From Branchiibius hedensis (GTDB taxonomy: Bacteria > Actinomycetota > Actinomycetes > Actinomycetales > Dermatophilaceae): a stretch of DNA of 64,000 nt. The notes under the pieces are model-generated. The model was not told where the DNA came from. It was given only the letters and a program-made list of their open reading frames with translations, and ran no database searches. Both the position numbers and the translations under genes were made by a program. Shown piece after piece: positions 9,201-17,320 of the stretch. The number at the start of each line of letters is the position of its first letter. Within the stretch, counting starts at the first letter, position 1. Location: NCBI RefSeq assembly GCF_900108585.1, contig NZ_UESZ01000001.1:744001-808000 (forward strand), in the 5' to 3' direction.

Positions 9201-10906
9201 CGCGACTCGTAGACCATTTCCTCGTCCAGCTCACCCACCCGGCGTCCCGGGCCGGTGCCGGAGGCCAGGAACACGCCGTACAGGCCGCGGTCGGGGATGG
9301 TGCCACCACTGGTGACCGCCAACCGTTGCGCACCGCGACGGCCGGTGAGCGTGCCGGAGATGCGGTCCCACACCAATCGCGCTCGTAGCTCGGCGAATTC
9401 GTCGCTGGGGTACCGCCCGGACAACATGTCCAGCACCGACTCCAGCAACGGTCGGGCCAGTGTCGCGAACGACGCAGTGCGGCGGACCACTCGCTCGAGG
9501 TCATCGACGAGCCAGTCGTCCATCGCGCACATCGCCACGATCTGCTGGGCTAGGACATCCAGTGGATTGGCTGGGACGTGCAGTGCCTCGATCTGCCCGG
9601 TGCGCATGCGCTGGGCCACCACGGTGGTCTGCAGCAGGTCGCCGCGGAACTTGGGGAAGAGCACGCCGTGCGAGGTGGCACCGACCTGGTGACCGGCCCG
9701 GCCCACCCGTTGCAGACCGCTGGCCACGCTCGGTGGCGACTCGACCTGGATGACCAGGTCGACCGCGCCCATGTCGATACCGAGTTCGAGCGAACTCGTG
9801 GCGACCACGGCGGGCAGATCGCCGCGTTTGAGCGCGTCCTCGATCTCGCCGCGCTGCTCCTTGCTGACCGATCCGTGGTGGGCGCGCGCAAGCACCGGCG
9901 GTGCACCTTTGGTCGCGCCCGCCTGGGCCATGACCTGCGCAGGAGGGGCCGAAATCTCCTGCGTCGCAACGGGATCGAGTCGTTCGCTCCAGATCTCGTT
10001 GAGCCGCGCCGTCAACCGCTCGGCCAGTCGCCGGGAGTTGGCGAAGATCAAGGTGCTGCGATGCTCGGCCACCAGATCGACGATGCGTTCCTCGACGTGC
10101 GGCCAGATCGACGTACGCTCGACGGGCCCGGCGGCAGCACCGGACAGGTCGCCGGTGACCTGGCCCAACTCGGACATGTCGGGGACGGGGACGACGACCT
10201 CCAGGTCCCAGGACTTCTCGATCGGTGGTTGCACGATGCTGACCGGTCGGCCGCCGGCGAGGTAGCGCGCCACCTCCTCCACGGGTCGGACCGTCGCCGA
10301 CAGGCCGACCCGCTGCGCGGGGGTTTGCAGGAGCTCGTCGAGTCGCTCCAGGGACAAGGCCAGGTGGGCGCCGCGCTTGGTACCGGCGACGGCGTGGATC
10401 TCGTCGATGATCACGGTCTGGACCCCGCGCAACGACTCCCGGGCCGCCGACGTCAGCAGCAGGAAGAGCGACTCGGGGGTGGTGATGAGCACGTCGGCGG
10501 GGGCCTTGGCGAAGACCCGCCGATCCTGTGCGGTGGTGTCACCAGAACGGACGGCGACCGTGATGTCCGGCTCCGGCTCACCGAGGCGGGTGGCGGCGTG
10601 GGTGATCCCGACCAGGGGCGAGCGCAGGTTGCGCTCCACGTCGACGGCGAGGGCCTTCATCGGGGAGATGTAGAGGATCCGGCAGCGCTGCTGCGGATCT
10701 TCCGGGACACCCTCTGCGGCAAGCCGGTCCAGCGACCACAGGAACGCCGACAACGTCTTGCCCGACCCGGTCGGAGCCACCACCAGGGTGTGCTGGCCGC
10801 TGCTGATCGCCTCCCACGAACCGGCCTGGGCGGGGGTGGGCGCGCTGAAGGTGCCCTCGAACCATGCGCGGGTCGCGGGGGAGAAGCGGTCAAGGACATC
10901 GGCCAT
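6236..10906 (-). CDS. lhr: Large ATP-dependent helicase Lhr
   Basis: A 1556-residue superfamily 2 helicase, matching the size of actinobacterial Lhr. It is a 3'-to-5' translocase on single-stranded DNA that can unwind RNA:DNA hybrids. Motif I is APTGSGKT (K50), motif II is DEIH (168–171), motif III is LSAT, and motif VI is QRVGRAGHQ. After the two RecA domains come the winged-helix and Lhr core, then the long Lhr-specific C-terminal domain. ATG 10906 is used; a GTG codon lies directly before it and could also serve. It is upstream of nei2 by 4 bp, so helicase and glycosylase are probably made together. Confidence 0.95.
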   Translation of the reverse strand: MADVLDRFSPATRAWFEGTFSAPTPAQAGSWEAISSGQHTLVVAPTGSGKTLSAFLWSLDRLAAEGVPEDPQQRCRILYISPMKALAVDVERNLRSPLVGITHAATRLGEPEPDITVAVRSGDTTAQDRRVFAKAPADVLITTPESLFLLLTSAARESLRGVQTVIIDEIHAVAGTKRGAHLALSLERLDELLQTPAQRVGLSATVRPVEEVARYLAGGRPVSIVQPPIEKSWDLEVVVPVPDMSELGQVTGDLSGAAAGPVERTSIWPHVEERIVDLVAEHRSTLIFANSRRLAERLTARLNEIWSERLDPVATQEISAPPAQVMAQAGATKGAPPVLARAHHGSVSKEQRGEIEDALKRGDLPAVVATSSLELGIDMGAVDLVIQVESPPSVASGLQRVGRAGHQVGATSHGVLFPKFRGDLLQTTVVAQRMRTGQIEALHVPANPLDVLAQQIVAMCAMDDWLVDDLERVVRRTASFATLARPLLESVLDMLSGRYPSDEFAELRARLVWDRISGTLTGRRGAQRLAVTSGGTIPDRGLYGVFLASGTGPGRRVGELDEEMVYESRVGDVFTLGTSSWRIEDITHDQVLVSPAPGQPGKLPFWKGDTLGRPAELGRAVGEFVRSVGAQEDATAREELRVAGLDDWASDNLLGYLREQQDATGQLPTDRQIVVERFRDELGDWRIVIHSPYGAQIHAPWALAISARLREQFGLEVQAMHGDDGIVLRMLDFEIEDGDQPVGQRLLDAIILDPDEVAELVTREIGGSALFASRFRECAARALLIPRRQPGRRQALWQQRQRSAQLLEVAARYPSFPIILEAVRECVQDVFDVPALTGLMRDIGSRTVRVVQVDTPSASPFARSLLFGYVAQFLYEGDSPLAERRAAALAMDPSLLADLLGHGEGAALRDLLDPQVVDATEQELQRLTPERAARDAEDVVDLLRALGPLPADQIAVRTVIDARDQVPQWLAHLEQTRQVFQARWGGVDHFAAIEDAGRLRDALGVGLPPGIATAFTDSVPDPLGDLLARYARTHGPFGIDDIAQHFGLGRAVAATGCRRLVTDGRLVEGELRPDGATGGLDLCDPQVLRLLRRRSLASLRAEVEPVPAQDFARFLPAWQAVGSGQRGMDGLFRAVEQLAGARLPASALETLVLPARVAGYTPALLDEAMSSGEVLWQGHAALPGDDGWVSLHLADAAPLTLLVGEGAADSPLHEAVRGALTGGGAFFFRPLLDAVRRAGQEKVSEKELVAALWDLVWAGEVSGDTIAALRARLGGGRPAHRSRSRGPRRARYGRPGGISLGSGLSGGGATPADAAGRWTLLPQPDSNVTARALARAEVLLDRYGVVTRGSVTAEGVDGGFAGVYRVLAAAEEAGRVRRGYFIEGLGAAQFASGGAVDRLRASSKPIGTSRNPWDGPAPVDQGRTLVLAAADPANPYGAALPWPDRELDPAVGDLGKTPRSGHKPGRKAGALVVLVDGALVLYVERGGRTLLSYSADPVDLRAAADALALAVREGALGALTVRSADGDPVLGSDQPLAAALAEAGFHVTPRGLRIRT

Positions 10907-10975
10907 CACTGCTCAGGGTGTCACGGCCCACCGACAGGGACTTCCCGATGGGCGGTCGCTCGTGGGCGGCACCGC

Positions 10976-11998
10976 TCAGTGAGCGGCGGGTTCCTGCTGG
11001 GTGATGCAGTGGATGCCGCCACCGCGGGCGAACAATTCGCGCGCGTCGACGCCCATGACCTCGCGGCCGGGGTAGACCTCTTCCAGGATGTCCAGTGCCC
11101 GGTCGTCGTTCTCGTCGTCGAAGATGCACGCGACGACCCCGCCGTTGACCACCAGGTGGTTGACGTAGGACCAGTCGTTGGGGCCGTCCTCGTCGTACCC
11201 GTTGGCCGGCGCTGGGATCCTGACGATCTTCAGCGACCGACCTCGCGAATCCGTTGCGGCCGAGAGGGTTTCGATGACCTCTTGGGTGACCGCGTGATCC
11301 GGATGAGCAGGATCCTCCTGGTCGTGCACGAGCACAACGCCCGGGGAGGGGAAGGTCGCCACGATGTCCACGTGCCCGCGGGTGCCGAATTCGCCGTAAT
11401 CACGGGTCAGTCCGCGCGGTAGCCAGATGAAGGTGTCGACCCCGAGCACCCGGGTGAACTCCGCTTCGACATCTGCTTTGGTCAGCGACGGGTTACGACC
11501 CGGATCCAGTTGGACCGTCTCGGTGAGCAACACGGTGCCTTCCCCATCGACGTGGAACCCGCCGCCCTCGTTGACGATTCGCGACTCGATCCGCTGCGCG
11601 AAGGCCTGGGCCGCGACGGTGCCGGCGACCTCTGCGTCGTTGCCCCACGACGCCCAGGACTGCCCACCCCAACCGTTGAACACCCAGTCGACCGCCCCGA
11701 GCTGGCCGCCCGCACCCAGCACGAACGTCGGACCGATATCGCGCATCCAGGCGTCGTCGAGCTCGGTTTCGATCAGGTCGATACCGGCATCGAGCAGTTC
11801 CCGCGCCATCTCGGCGTCGTCGTGCGTGACCAGCATCGTCACCGGTTCGAAGACCGACACCGCATTGGCCACCGCCGCCCAGGTCGCCCGGGCGATGTCG
11901 GCGTCCTCCTGCGAGTCGCCCAACGTGTAACCGGTGGAGGGGAAAGCCATCCACGTCCGGCGGTGGGGCGCCGTCTCCGGAGGCATGAACCACGACAT
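10976..11998 (-). CDS. aguA: Agmatine deiminase
   Basis: A 340-residue enzyme of the peptidylarginine deiminase fold, expected to convert agmatine to N-carbamoylputrescine plus ammonia. Motifs are ETAPHRRTWMAFP, DDAWMRDIGPTF, NEGGGFHVDGEGT, a central GHVDIVATF, and the catalytic C331 in GGGIHCITQQEP. The ATG shares one base with the aguB stop (TGATG), so it is translated after aguB from the same mRNA. Together the two enzymes form the agmatine-to-putrescine route. It is followed by a 69-bp gap before lhr. Family and reaction are well supported. Confidence 0.93.
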   Translation of the reverse strand: MSWFMPPETAPHRRTWMAFPSTGYTLGDSQEDADIARATWAAVANAVSVFEPVTMLVTHDDAEMARELLDAGIDLIETELDDAWMRDIGPTFVLGAGGQLGAVDWVFNGWGGQSWASWGNDAEVAGTVAAQAFAQRIESRIVNEGGGFHVDGEGTVLLTETVQLDPGRNPSLTKADVEAEFTRVLGVDTFIWLPRGLTRDYGEFGTRGHVDIVATFPSPGVVLVHDQEDPAHPDHAVTQEVIETLSAATDSRGRSLKIVRIPAPANGYDEDGPNDWSYVNHLVVNGGVVACIFDDENDDRALDILEEVYPGREVMGVDARELFARGGGIHCITQQEPAAH

Positions 11999-12957
11999 CA
12001 GGAGTCCGTCCGTTGGTGCTCGGGGCGCACCGGAGCCGCCAGCTCGGCGTACGTGTCGGGTCGCCGGGTCGACAGGAACGGGAACAGATCCAGCCAGTCC
12101 GCGCGCTGGGCCAGGTCCAGGTCGGCAACCAGGACCGCCTGCTCATCGCGCGGCGCCTGCACCAGGATCCGCCCGTAGGGATCGGCGATGAACGAACTGC
12201 CGTAGAAGCTGATCAACCCCTCGGTGCCGGTGCGGTTCGGGACGATCACGAACAGCCCGTTGGCGATGGCGTGCCCGACGATCGTGGCCTGCCACAGTGG
12301 CTCGGTGTCGAACTCGGGGTGGTCCGGCTCGGAACCGATCGCGGTCGGGTAGACCAGGACATCAGCGCCGCCCAGCGCGTAACTGCGCGCCACTTCCGGG
12401 AACCATTCGTCCCAGCAGGTCGGCAACCCCAGGTTCATGGCCGAGTCGGGAAGCGCGACCACCGGGTAGGCGTCATCGGCCGGGCCAGGTCGGAAGTATT
12501 TGTCCTCGTAGTAGCCGGCCGTCACCGGAATGTGCGTCTTGCGGGTGCGAGCCAGCAGACTGCCGTCCGGGCCGACGAGGATCGCAGTGTTCAGGCCCAG
12601 CCCGTCGTCTGCGTCGGCTTTCTCGTAGAGCGAGGCATGCACGAAGATGCCCAGTTCCGTAGCGGCTTCGCGGGCGAAGGTGATTGTCGGGCCGTCGGTG
12701 AGGGACTCGGCGGTGGCGCTGGGCACGCCGGTGGGCAGCGTGTCGGCCGGGTAGCGCGACAGCGTGAGTTCGGGCAGGAAGACGTACGTCGCGCCCGCCC
12801 CTGCCGCTTGCTCGATCCCTTCGCGCAGGGTCGCCTTGAGCCGTTGGGGATCGGAATCCCACGCGTGCTGGACCAGTCCGACCCGCACCGTGGGCCGGCG
12901 GGGTTCGTGCACGCGGGACAAGGAGGGGAGGGGGCCGTCCGCCACGATCAACTGCAT
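11998..12957 (-). CDS. aguB: Carbon–nitrogen hydrolase, N-carbamoylputrescine amidase
   Basis: A 319-residue nitrilase-superfamily amidase with the Glu-Lys-Cys triad: E63 in FLPELTLSRYP, K140 in RKTHIP and C181 in TCWDEWFPE. The pairing with aguA points to N-carbamoylputrescine as substrate, giving putrescine, CO2 and ammonia. The reading frame is open much further upstream, but that part is antisense to the transglutaminase gene and unlikely to be real. ATG 12957 is chosen because TACATT lies seven bases before it and the family N terminus (RVGLVQHAW) follows at residue 25. Confidence 0.9.
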   Translation of the reverse strand: MQLIVADGPLPSLSRVHEPRRPTVRVGLVQHAWDSDPQRLKATLREGIEQAAGAGATYVFLPELTLSRYPADTLPTGVPSATAESLTDGPTITFAREAATELGIFVHASLYEKADADDGLGLNTAILVGPDGSLLARTRKTHIPVTAGYYEDKYFRPGPADDAYPVVALPDSAMNLGLPTCWDEWFPEVARSYALGGADVLVYPTAIGSEPDHPEFDTEPLWQATIVGHAIANGLFVIVPNRTGTEGLISFYGSSFIADPYGRILVQAPRDEQAVLVADLDLAQRADWLDLFPFLSTRRPDTYAELAAPVRPEHQRTDS

Positions 12958-12964
12958 GAGCAGC

Positions 12965-12970
12965 AATGTA
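12965..12970 (-). promoter_or_regulatory. Putative -10 of the aguB–aguA operon (leaderless)
   Basis: Read on the minus strand, TACATT fits TANNNT and is followed by seven bases and then the aguB ATG. No Shine–Dalgarno sequence is seen, so a leaderless transcript is likely. The -35 is weak. The divergent DUF3046 gene has GACAAT six bases before its own GTG. Confidence 0.45.
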
Positions 12971-13023
12971 CGGCGCCCGCCCCGTCGGGGGGAGCAGTTG
13001 GCTCCTGCTGAGACAATGTCCCG

Positions 13024-13254
13024 GTGCGTACCAGCGAGTTCTGGCGATTGATGAACGACGAGTTCGGCGACACCTACGCCCGGACCCTTGCGTCCGGGCA
13101 CCACCTGCACGCGCTGGGCGACCGCACCGTGATGACTGCCCTGGACGACGGCGTCCGCCCCAAGGATGTGTGGTCGGCGCTGTGTGACGACCTGGAGATC
13201 CCGCCGGAGCGCCGATTCGGGCGCGACCTTCCCCTTCGTGAAAGAGACGTCTAG
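13024..13254 (+). CDS. DUF3046 family protein
   Basis: A 76-residue soluble protein of the DUF3046 family, which is actinobacterial and commonly encoded just upstream of recA. Typical features are the start RTSEFWRLMNDEFGDTYA, the central LHALGDRTVMTALDDGV, and KDVWSALCDDLEIP. The function is not established. The start is GTG at 13024 with GACAAT six bases upstream and no ribosome-binding site, consistent with leaderless translation. The stop codon is immediately followed by the ATG of the transglutaminase gene, so the two are one transcription unit. Confidence 0.9.
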   Translation: MRTSEFWRLMNDEFGDTYARTLASGHHLHALGDRTVMTALDDGVRPKDVWSALCDDLEIPPERRFGRDLPLRERDV

Positions 13255-14058
13255 ATGCAACGCACTGTCACTGCTGACCTGTCCCTGCAGGCCACGGCCC
13301 CCGCCCGTCTCGTGCTGGCGGTCGCCGTAGCCCGATGCCCCGGGCTGGAGATCAACGAGCACCTGCAGATCTCGGCGGGCGACCAGACGCTGCAGGCGCA
13401 GGAGGTCGCCACGGCTCACCACGGCGTACGTCACGTGGTCGACCTGCCCGCGGGCGACGTCACGATCCACTACGACGCAACGGTCGAGGGCGTCGAGGAG
13501 TACGACGACGAGGGGGTCGCCGAGCAGCTGAACCATCTGGTGCCTTCCCGGTACGCCGAGTCCGACGCGCTGTTCGGCACCGCCGCCGAGTTGTTCGACG
13601 GACGCAGCGGGTCCGACCTGGTCATCGGGGTGGCCGACTGGGTGCGGGGACGTACGGCGTACATCAGCGGGTCGTCGCGGCCCACCGACGGCGCGATCAA
13701 CACCTTCCTGCAGCGCACCGGCGTCTGCCGCGACTTCGCTCACCTGACCGTTGCTGCGCTGCGCTCCCGCGATGTGCCGGCCCGCCTGGTGGCGGTATAC
13801 GCCCCCGGCCTGTCGCCGATGGACTTCCACGCGGTGGCCGAGGCGTACGTCGACGAGCAGTGGTGGTGCCTGGACGCTACCGGTCTGGCGCCCCGGCAAT
13901 CGCTGTTGCGTATCGCCACCGGACGGGACGCGGCGGACACGTCGTTCATGTCGGTGTACGGCGGGCAAGTCACCCTCGGCGGTATCGAGGTGACCGCGAC
14001 GATGCAGCCCGCGCTGCCGCTGGACAACCACACCGGGATGGTCCAACTCGGTCGCTGA
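13255..14058 (+). CDS. Transglutaminase-like cysteine protein
   Basis: A 267-residue protein with an N-terminal beta-rich region (about 1–105, the bacterial transglutaminase-like N-terminal domain) and a transglutaminase core. The triad is visible: C158 in TGVCRDFAH, H192 in DFHAVAEAYVD and D207 in CLDATG. Such proteins act as proteases or amidases more often than as cross-linkers; the substrate is unknown. No signal peptide or membrane segment is seen. It starts on the base after the DUF3046 stop. The 265-bp space to recA holds the recA promoter. Confidence 0.88.
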   Translation: MQRTVTADLSLQATAPARLVLAVAVARCPGLEINEHLQISAGDQTLQAQEVATAHHGVRHVVDLPAGDVTIHYDATVEGVEEYDDEGVAEQLNHLVPSRYAESDALFGTAAELFDGRSGSDLVIGVADWVRGRTAYISGSSRPTDGAINTFLQRTGVCRDFAHLTVAALRSRDVPARLVAVYAPGLSPMDFHAVAEAYVDEQWWCLDATGLAPRQSLLRIATGRDAADTSFMSVYGGQVTLGGIEVTATMQPALPLDNHTGMVQLGR

Positions 14059-14118
14059 CGGCGCGCGACACGCAGGAGGGGTGTCGGTTCGTACGGATGT
14101 CCGAACCGTCGGTTAAGT

Positions 14119-14154
14119 TGTGGACAGGTGCTCCACCACGGCCCGTTGTCCACA
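14119..14154. promoter_or_regulatory. Inverted pair of DnaA-box-like nonamers upstream of recA
   Basis: TTGTCCACA at 14146–14154 is the favoured actinobacterial DnaA box. TGTGGACAG at 14119–14127 is the same box on the other strand with one mismatch. Both lie just upstream of the recA damage promoter. DnaA binding here is inferred from sequence only. Confidence 0.4.
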
Positions 14155-14177
14155 CACGCAGGATCTTGTTCGCGTGG

Positions 14178-14200
14178 TTGTCGGTGGTCGCATCTAGCGT
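14178..14200 (+). promoter_or_regulatory. recA damage-inducible promoter of the RecA-independent (PafBC) type
   Basis: TTGTCGGTG (14178–14186), eight bases, then TAGCGT (14195–14200) matches the published RecA-NDp form tTGTCRGTG-N8-TAnnnT at every defined position. In mycobacteria this class is activated by PafB/PafC after DNA damage, independently of LexA. The mRNA would start near 14207 and carry a leader of about 117 nt. I see no clean GAAC-N4-GTTC LexA box in the 265-bp upstream region; GAACCGTCGGTTA at 14103–14115 has the wrong spacing. Confidence 0.75.
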
Positions 14201-14323
14201 CTGACCTATCGCGTCGTCGACGTCGTACTCCGGGTTGCTGGTCAGCTCGAAGGGGGCGGAGCGTGCCGATGCCGCAGGGTCGCCGGTGGACGCGTCCCGA
14301 TGAACCAGCCAAGGAGAAGGCCG

Positions 14324-16462
14324 ATGCCCGCGGACCCGCGTGACAACAAATTGAAATCCCTCGACGCCGTCATGGCGCAGATCGAGAAATCGCATGGCAA
14401 GGGCGCGGTCATGCGCCTGGGTGACGACATCCGTCCGCCCATCGAAGTCATCCCGACCGGTTCGATCGCCCTGGACGTGGCGCTCGGTATCGGCGGCCTG
14501 CCGCGTGGCCGGGTCATCGAGATCTACGGGCCGGAGTCCAGCGGTAAGACCACCGTCGCCCTGCACGCCGTTGCCAGCGCGCAGCGCAACGGCGGGATCG
14601 CGGCCTTTATCGACGCTGAGCACGCGCTCGACCCGGAGTACGCCAAGGCGCTCGGGGTGGACACCGACGCGTTGCTGGTCAGCCAGCCCGACACCGGTGA
14701 GCAGGCGCTGGAGATCGCCGACATGCTGATTCGCTCCGGATCGCTGGACATCATCGTGATCGACTCGGTCGCCGCGCTGGTGCCCCGCGCTGAGATCGAG
14801 GGCGAGATGGGTGACAGCCACGTGGGTCTGCAGGCCCGGTTGATGAGCCAGGCGCTGCGCAAGATCACCGGTGCGCTGAACAACTCCGGCACCACCGCGA
14901 TCTTCATCAACCAGTTGCGCGAGAAGATCGGTGTGATGTTTGGTTGCTTCTCCTATGGGACGCGGGTCACCCTCGCCGACGGGACGCAGGAGAAGATCGG
15001 CAAGATCGTCAATCAGAAGATGGCCGTCGAGGTGCGCACCTACGACCCGGCCACGAACAGCATTGTGAACCGGCCAATTACGAACTGGTTCAACAACGGA
15101 CCGGCCGAGCGCTTCCTGCAGTTCACCGTCGAGAAGTCCGGCGGCAATGGGAAGGCCCAGTTCGCGGCGACCGAGAATCACCTGATCCGCACGCCCGGTG
15201 GGTGGCGTGAAGCGGGCGAGATCATTGCCGGTGACCGAGTCATGGTGGGGGAGACCGCTCGCCTCAGCGATCAGCAATGGCAGACCATCCTCGGTGGCCT
15301 GATGGGCGACGGGCACTTGGCACCGAACACCCGGGGCCGCCGCGGCGTCCGCTACCGGATGGGTCACGGCGCTGCACAGGTCGAGTATCTCGACTGGAAG
15401 TCCGAACTGCTCGGCAACATCGGCCAGACACGTTCCGAGCGTCCGAACGGCGCGGTGCACGTTGATCTATCACCGCTTCCGGAATTGTCGGAGTTGCGCG
15501 AAGTCGTTTACTGGGGCGACGGCAAGAAGCATTTGAGCGAGGAGTACCTCAAAGCGCTGACGCCGCTGGCGCTGGCAGTCTGGTACATGGACGACGGCTC
15601 GCTGGCGGTGCGGTCCACGGGTCTGCAGCAGCGGACCGCTGGCGGCAGTGGCCGCGTCGAGTTCTGTGTCGAGGCCCTGAGCGAGGGTTCGCGGGTCCGA
15701 CTGGCGCAATACCTTCGCGACACCCACGGGGTGGAGTGCCGTGTGACGCTGCGCGGCACGCGCCAGAAGGCGGTACTCACGATGACTCGCGCCGGCACGG
15801 ACACGTTCCTGCAGATGGTTGCGCCGTACATCCATCCGTCGATGGCCTACAAGTTGCTGCCGTCGCTGCAGGGTCGGTTCGACATCACACCGCAGTTCAG
15901 CGACCCGCAGGAAGTGCTGGTCCCGGCCCGGGTCCTCGACGTGCACGTCAAACCGCAGACTCGGTCGATGAACCGGTTCGACATCGAAGTGGCTGGCACC
16001 CACAACTACTTCGTCGACGGCGTGATGGTGCACAACAGCCCTGAAACCACTACTGGTGGTAAGGCGCTGAAGTTCTACGCCTCCGTGCGGTTGGACGTGC
16101 GCCGGATCGAGACCTTGAAGGATGGCACCGACGCAGTCGGTAACCGCACCCGCGTCAAAGTGGTCAAGAACAAGGTGTCGCCGCCGTTCAAGCAGGCCGA
16201 GTTCGACATCCTCTACGGGCAGGGCATCTCCCGCGAGGGCGGCCTGATCGACATGGGTGTCGAGCACGGCTTCGTGCGCAAGTCGGGCGCTTGGTACACC
16301 TACGAAGGCGACCAGCTCGGGCAGGGCAAGGAGAACGCGCGCAACTTCCTGCGCGACAACCCCGACCTGGCCGATGAGTTGGAGAAGAAGATCAAGGAGA
16401 AGCTCGGCGTCGGACCGCGCATGGACGCTCCCGCTGAGGAAGACATCCCGGTCGAGTTCTGA
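14324..16462 (+). CDS. recA: Recombinase RecA precursor containing an intein
   Basis: A 712-residue precursor. After protein splicing it would give a 348-residue RecA (207 + 141 residues), the normal actinobacterial size. RecA forms the strand-exchange filament on single-stranded DNA and triggers LexA self-cleavage. Walker A is GPESSGKTT (K75); KIGVMFG is followed by the intein, and SPETTTGG resumes the extein. The C-terminal tail is acidic. ATG 14324 is preferred to the in-frame ATG 14300 because AAGGAGA sits at the right distance before it. The stop shares a base with the recX ATG (TGATG). Without splicing the protein would be inactive. Confidence 0.97.
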   Translation: MPADPRDNKLKSLDAVMAQIEKSHGKGAVMRLGDDIRPPIEVIPTGSIALDVALGIGGLPRGRVIEIYGPESSGKTTVALHAVASAQRNGGIAAFIDAEHALDPEYAKALGVDTDALLVSQPDTGEQALEIADMLIRSGSLDIIVIDSVAALVPRAEIEGEMGDSHVGLQARLMSQALRKITGALNNSGTTAIFINQLREKIGVMFGCFSYGTRVTLADGTQEKIGKIVNQKMAVEVRTYDPATNSIVNRPITNWFNNGPAERFLQFTVEKSGGNGKAQFAATENHLIRTPGGWREAGEIIAGDRVMVGETARLSDQQWQTILGGLMGDGHLAPNTRGRRGVRYRMGHGAAQVEYLDWKSELLGNIGQTRSERPNGAVHVDLSPLPELSELREVVYWGDGKKHLSEEYLKALTPLALAVWYMDDGSLAVRSTGLQQRTAGGSGRVEFCVEALSEGSRVRLAQYLRDTHGVECRVTLRGTRQKAVLTMTRAGTDTFLQMVAPYIHPSMAYKLLPSLQGRFDITPQFSDPQEVLVPARVLDVHVKPQTRSMNRFDIEVAGTHNYFVDGVMVHNSPETTTGGKALKFYASVRLDVRRIETLKDGTDAVGNRTRVKVVKNKVSPPFKQAEFDILYGQGISREGGLIDMGVEHGFVRKSGAWYTYEGDQLGQGKENARNFLRDNPDLADELEKKIKEKLGVGPRMDAPAEEDIPVEF
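14945..16036 (+). other. In-frame intein with LAGLIDADG homing endonuclease inside recA
   Basis: A 364-residue intein splits RecA between KIGVMFG and SPETTTGG. It starts with Cys1 and ends with His363-Asn364, followed by Ser as the +1 nucleophile. Block B is FAATENH (T76 to H79), and the C-terminal splicing block is [15 protein letters not shown]. Two endonuclease motifs are visible, GGLMGDGHL (D122) and VWYMDDGSL (D216/D217), so the nuclease may still be active. From memory of the family, the sequence and site resemble the Mycobacterium leprae-type (RecA-b) intein rather than the M. tuberculosis insertion site further downstream. All residues needed for splicing appear intact. Confidence 0.95.
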
Positions 16463-17013
16463 TGGGCGACCCCGGATCTGCGGGGCGCAGGTCCCGGTCG
16501 GCGACACCCGAGCGTGCTGCCGACCGGGAGCCCGACCCGTACGACGTGGCCAGGACCATCGTGTTGCGTCAGTTGACGATGGCGCCCCGCAGCCGCAAGC
16601 AGCTCGAGGACAAGCTGCGCGCCAAGGGTTGCGCGGACGAGGTTGCCGAGACGGTGTTGGACCGGATGAGCGAGGTGGGTCTCATCGACGACCAGGCCTT
16701 CGCCGGGATGGTCGTCCGTTCCCAGCAGGCGACCCGGGGCCTCGGCCGACGGGGCATCGCCCAGGAGTTGCGCCGCAAGGGCGTCGACGATGAGCTGATC
16801 CGGGAGCAGTTGGACGGCATCGACGACGAGGCCGAGCGTGACCGGGCGATGGAACTCGCTCGCAAGAAGATGCGCACCCTGCAGGGTCTAGAGTACGTCG
16901 TTCAACAGCGCCGACTGGCGGGCATGCTTGCCCGCAAAGGCTATTCACCGTCGCTGGTGATGTCGGTGGTCCGCGAGGTGTTGCAGGAGGATCAGGTGCA
17001 GACCGATGACTGA
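16462..17013 (+). CDS. recX: Regulatory protein RecX
   Basis: A 183-residue all-helical modulator that binds RecA filaments and limits RecA activity. The three-helix repeats are recognisable: VLRQLTMAPRSRKQLEDKL, MSEVGLIDDQAFAGMVV and GLGRRGIAQELRRKGVDDEL. The first 25 residues are hydrophilic and variable. The ATG overlaps the recA stop by one base, so production is coupled to recA and follows the same damage promoter. The 3' end overlaps the next gene by 8 bp. Confidence 0.92.
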   Translation: MGDPGSAGRRSRSATPERAADREPDPYDVARTIVLRQLTMAPRSRKQLEDKLRAKGCADEVAETVLDRMSEVGLIDDQAFAGMVVRSQQATRGLGRRGIAQELRRKGVDDELIREQLDGIDDEAERDRAMELARKKMRTLQGLEYVVQQRRLAGMLARKGYSPSLVMSVVREVLQEDQVQTDD

Positions 17014-17320
17014 GATCCGGATCGAGTACTGCACCCAGTGCAACTGGTTGTTACGCGCCACCTGGTTGGCCGGTGAAGTGTTGTCCAGCTTCGGCACCGA
17101 TCTGACCTCGGTAACGCTGGTTCCGGGCGTCGGCGGAGTCTTCATCGTCACCGTCGATGACCAGGTGATCTGGGATCGTCGCGCGGACGGCGGCTTCCCG
17201 GACGCGGCCGAACTCAAACGGCGGGTCCGCGATGTTGCCTGGCCGGAGCGATCGCTCGGTCATGCCGACCGGCACCGGCCCGATGCGACGCCTGCAGAGT
17301 CGTCAACGGACGACACGTAG
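17006..17320 (+). CDS. SelT/SelW/SelH (Rdx) family thioredoxin-like protein
   Basis: A 104-residue protein. IEYCTQCNW contains the C9-x-x-C12 pair that takes the place of the selenocysteine motif of eukaryotic SelW proteins. FIVTVDDQVIWDRRADGGFPDAAELKRRV matches the C-terminal part of the Rdx fold. A redox role is inferred from the family; no partner is known. A disordered tail follows (HADRHRPDATPAESSTDDT). It overlaps recX by 8 bp and converges with the lipid kinase gene, overlapping it by 18 bp. Confidence 0.85.
   Translation: MTEIRIEYCTQCNWLLRATWLAGEVLSSFGTDLTSVTLVPGVGGVFIVTVDDQVIWDRRADGGFPDAAELKRRVRDVAWPERSLGHADRHRPDATPAESSTDDT

Noticed and set aside
9578-11422. A 614-codon plus-strand frame across lhr and aguA
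   Set aside because: It spans two well-supported minus-strand genes and shows no family motif; GC-rich DNA keeps such frames open by chance.
12958-14046. An upstream extension of aguB of about 360 codons
   Set aside because: It runs antisense to DUF3046 and the transglutaminase gene and has no similarity to amidases; the family N terminus starts at 12957.
14086-14115. A LexA box upstream of recA (GGTTCG…CGAACC and CGAACCGTCGGTTA)
   Set aside because: The first is an inverted pair in the wrong orientation for a LexA box, and the second has five rather than four central bases and a mismatched right half.
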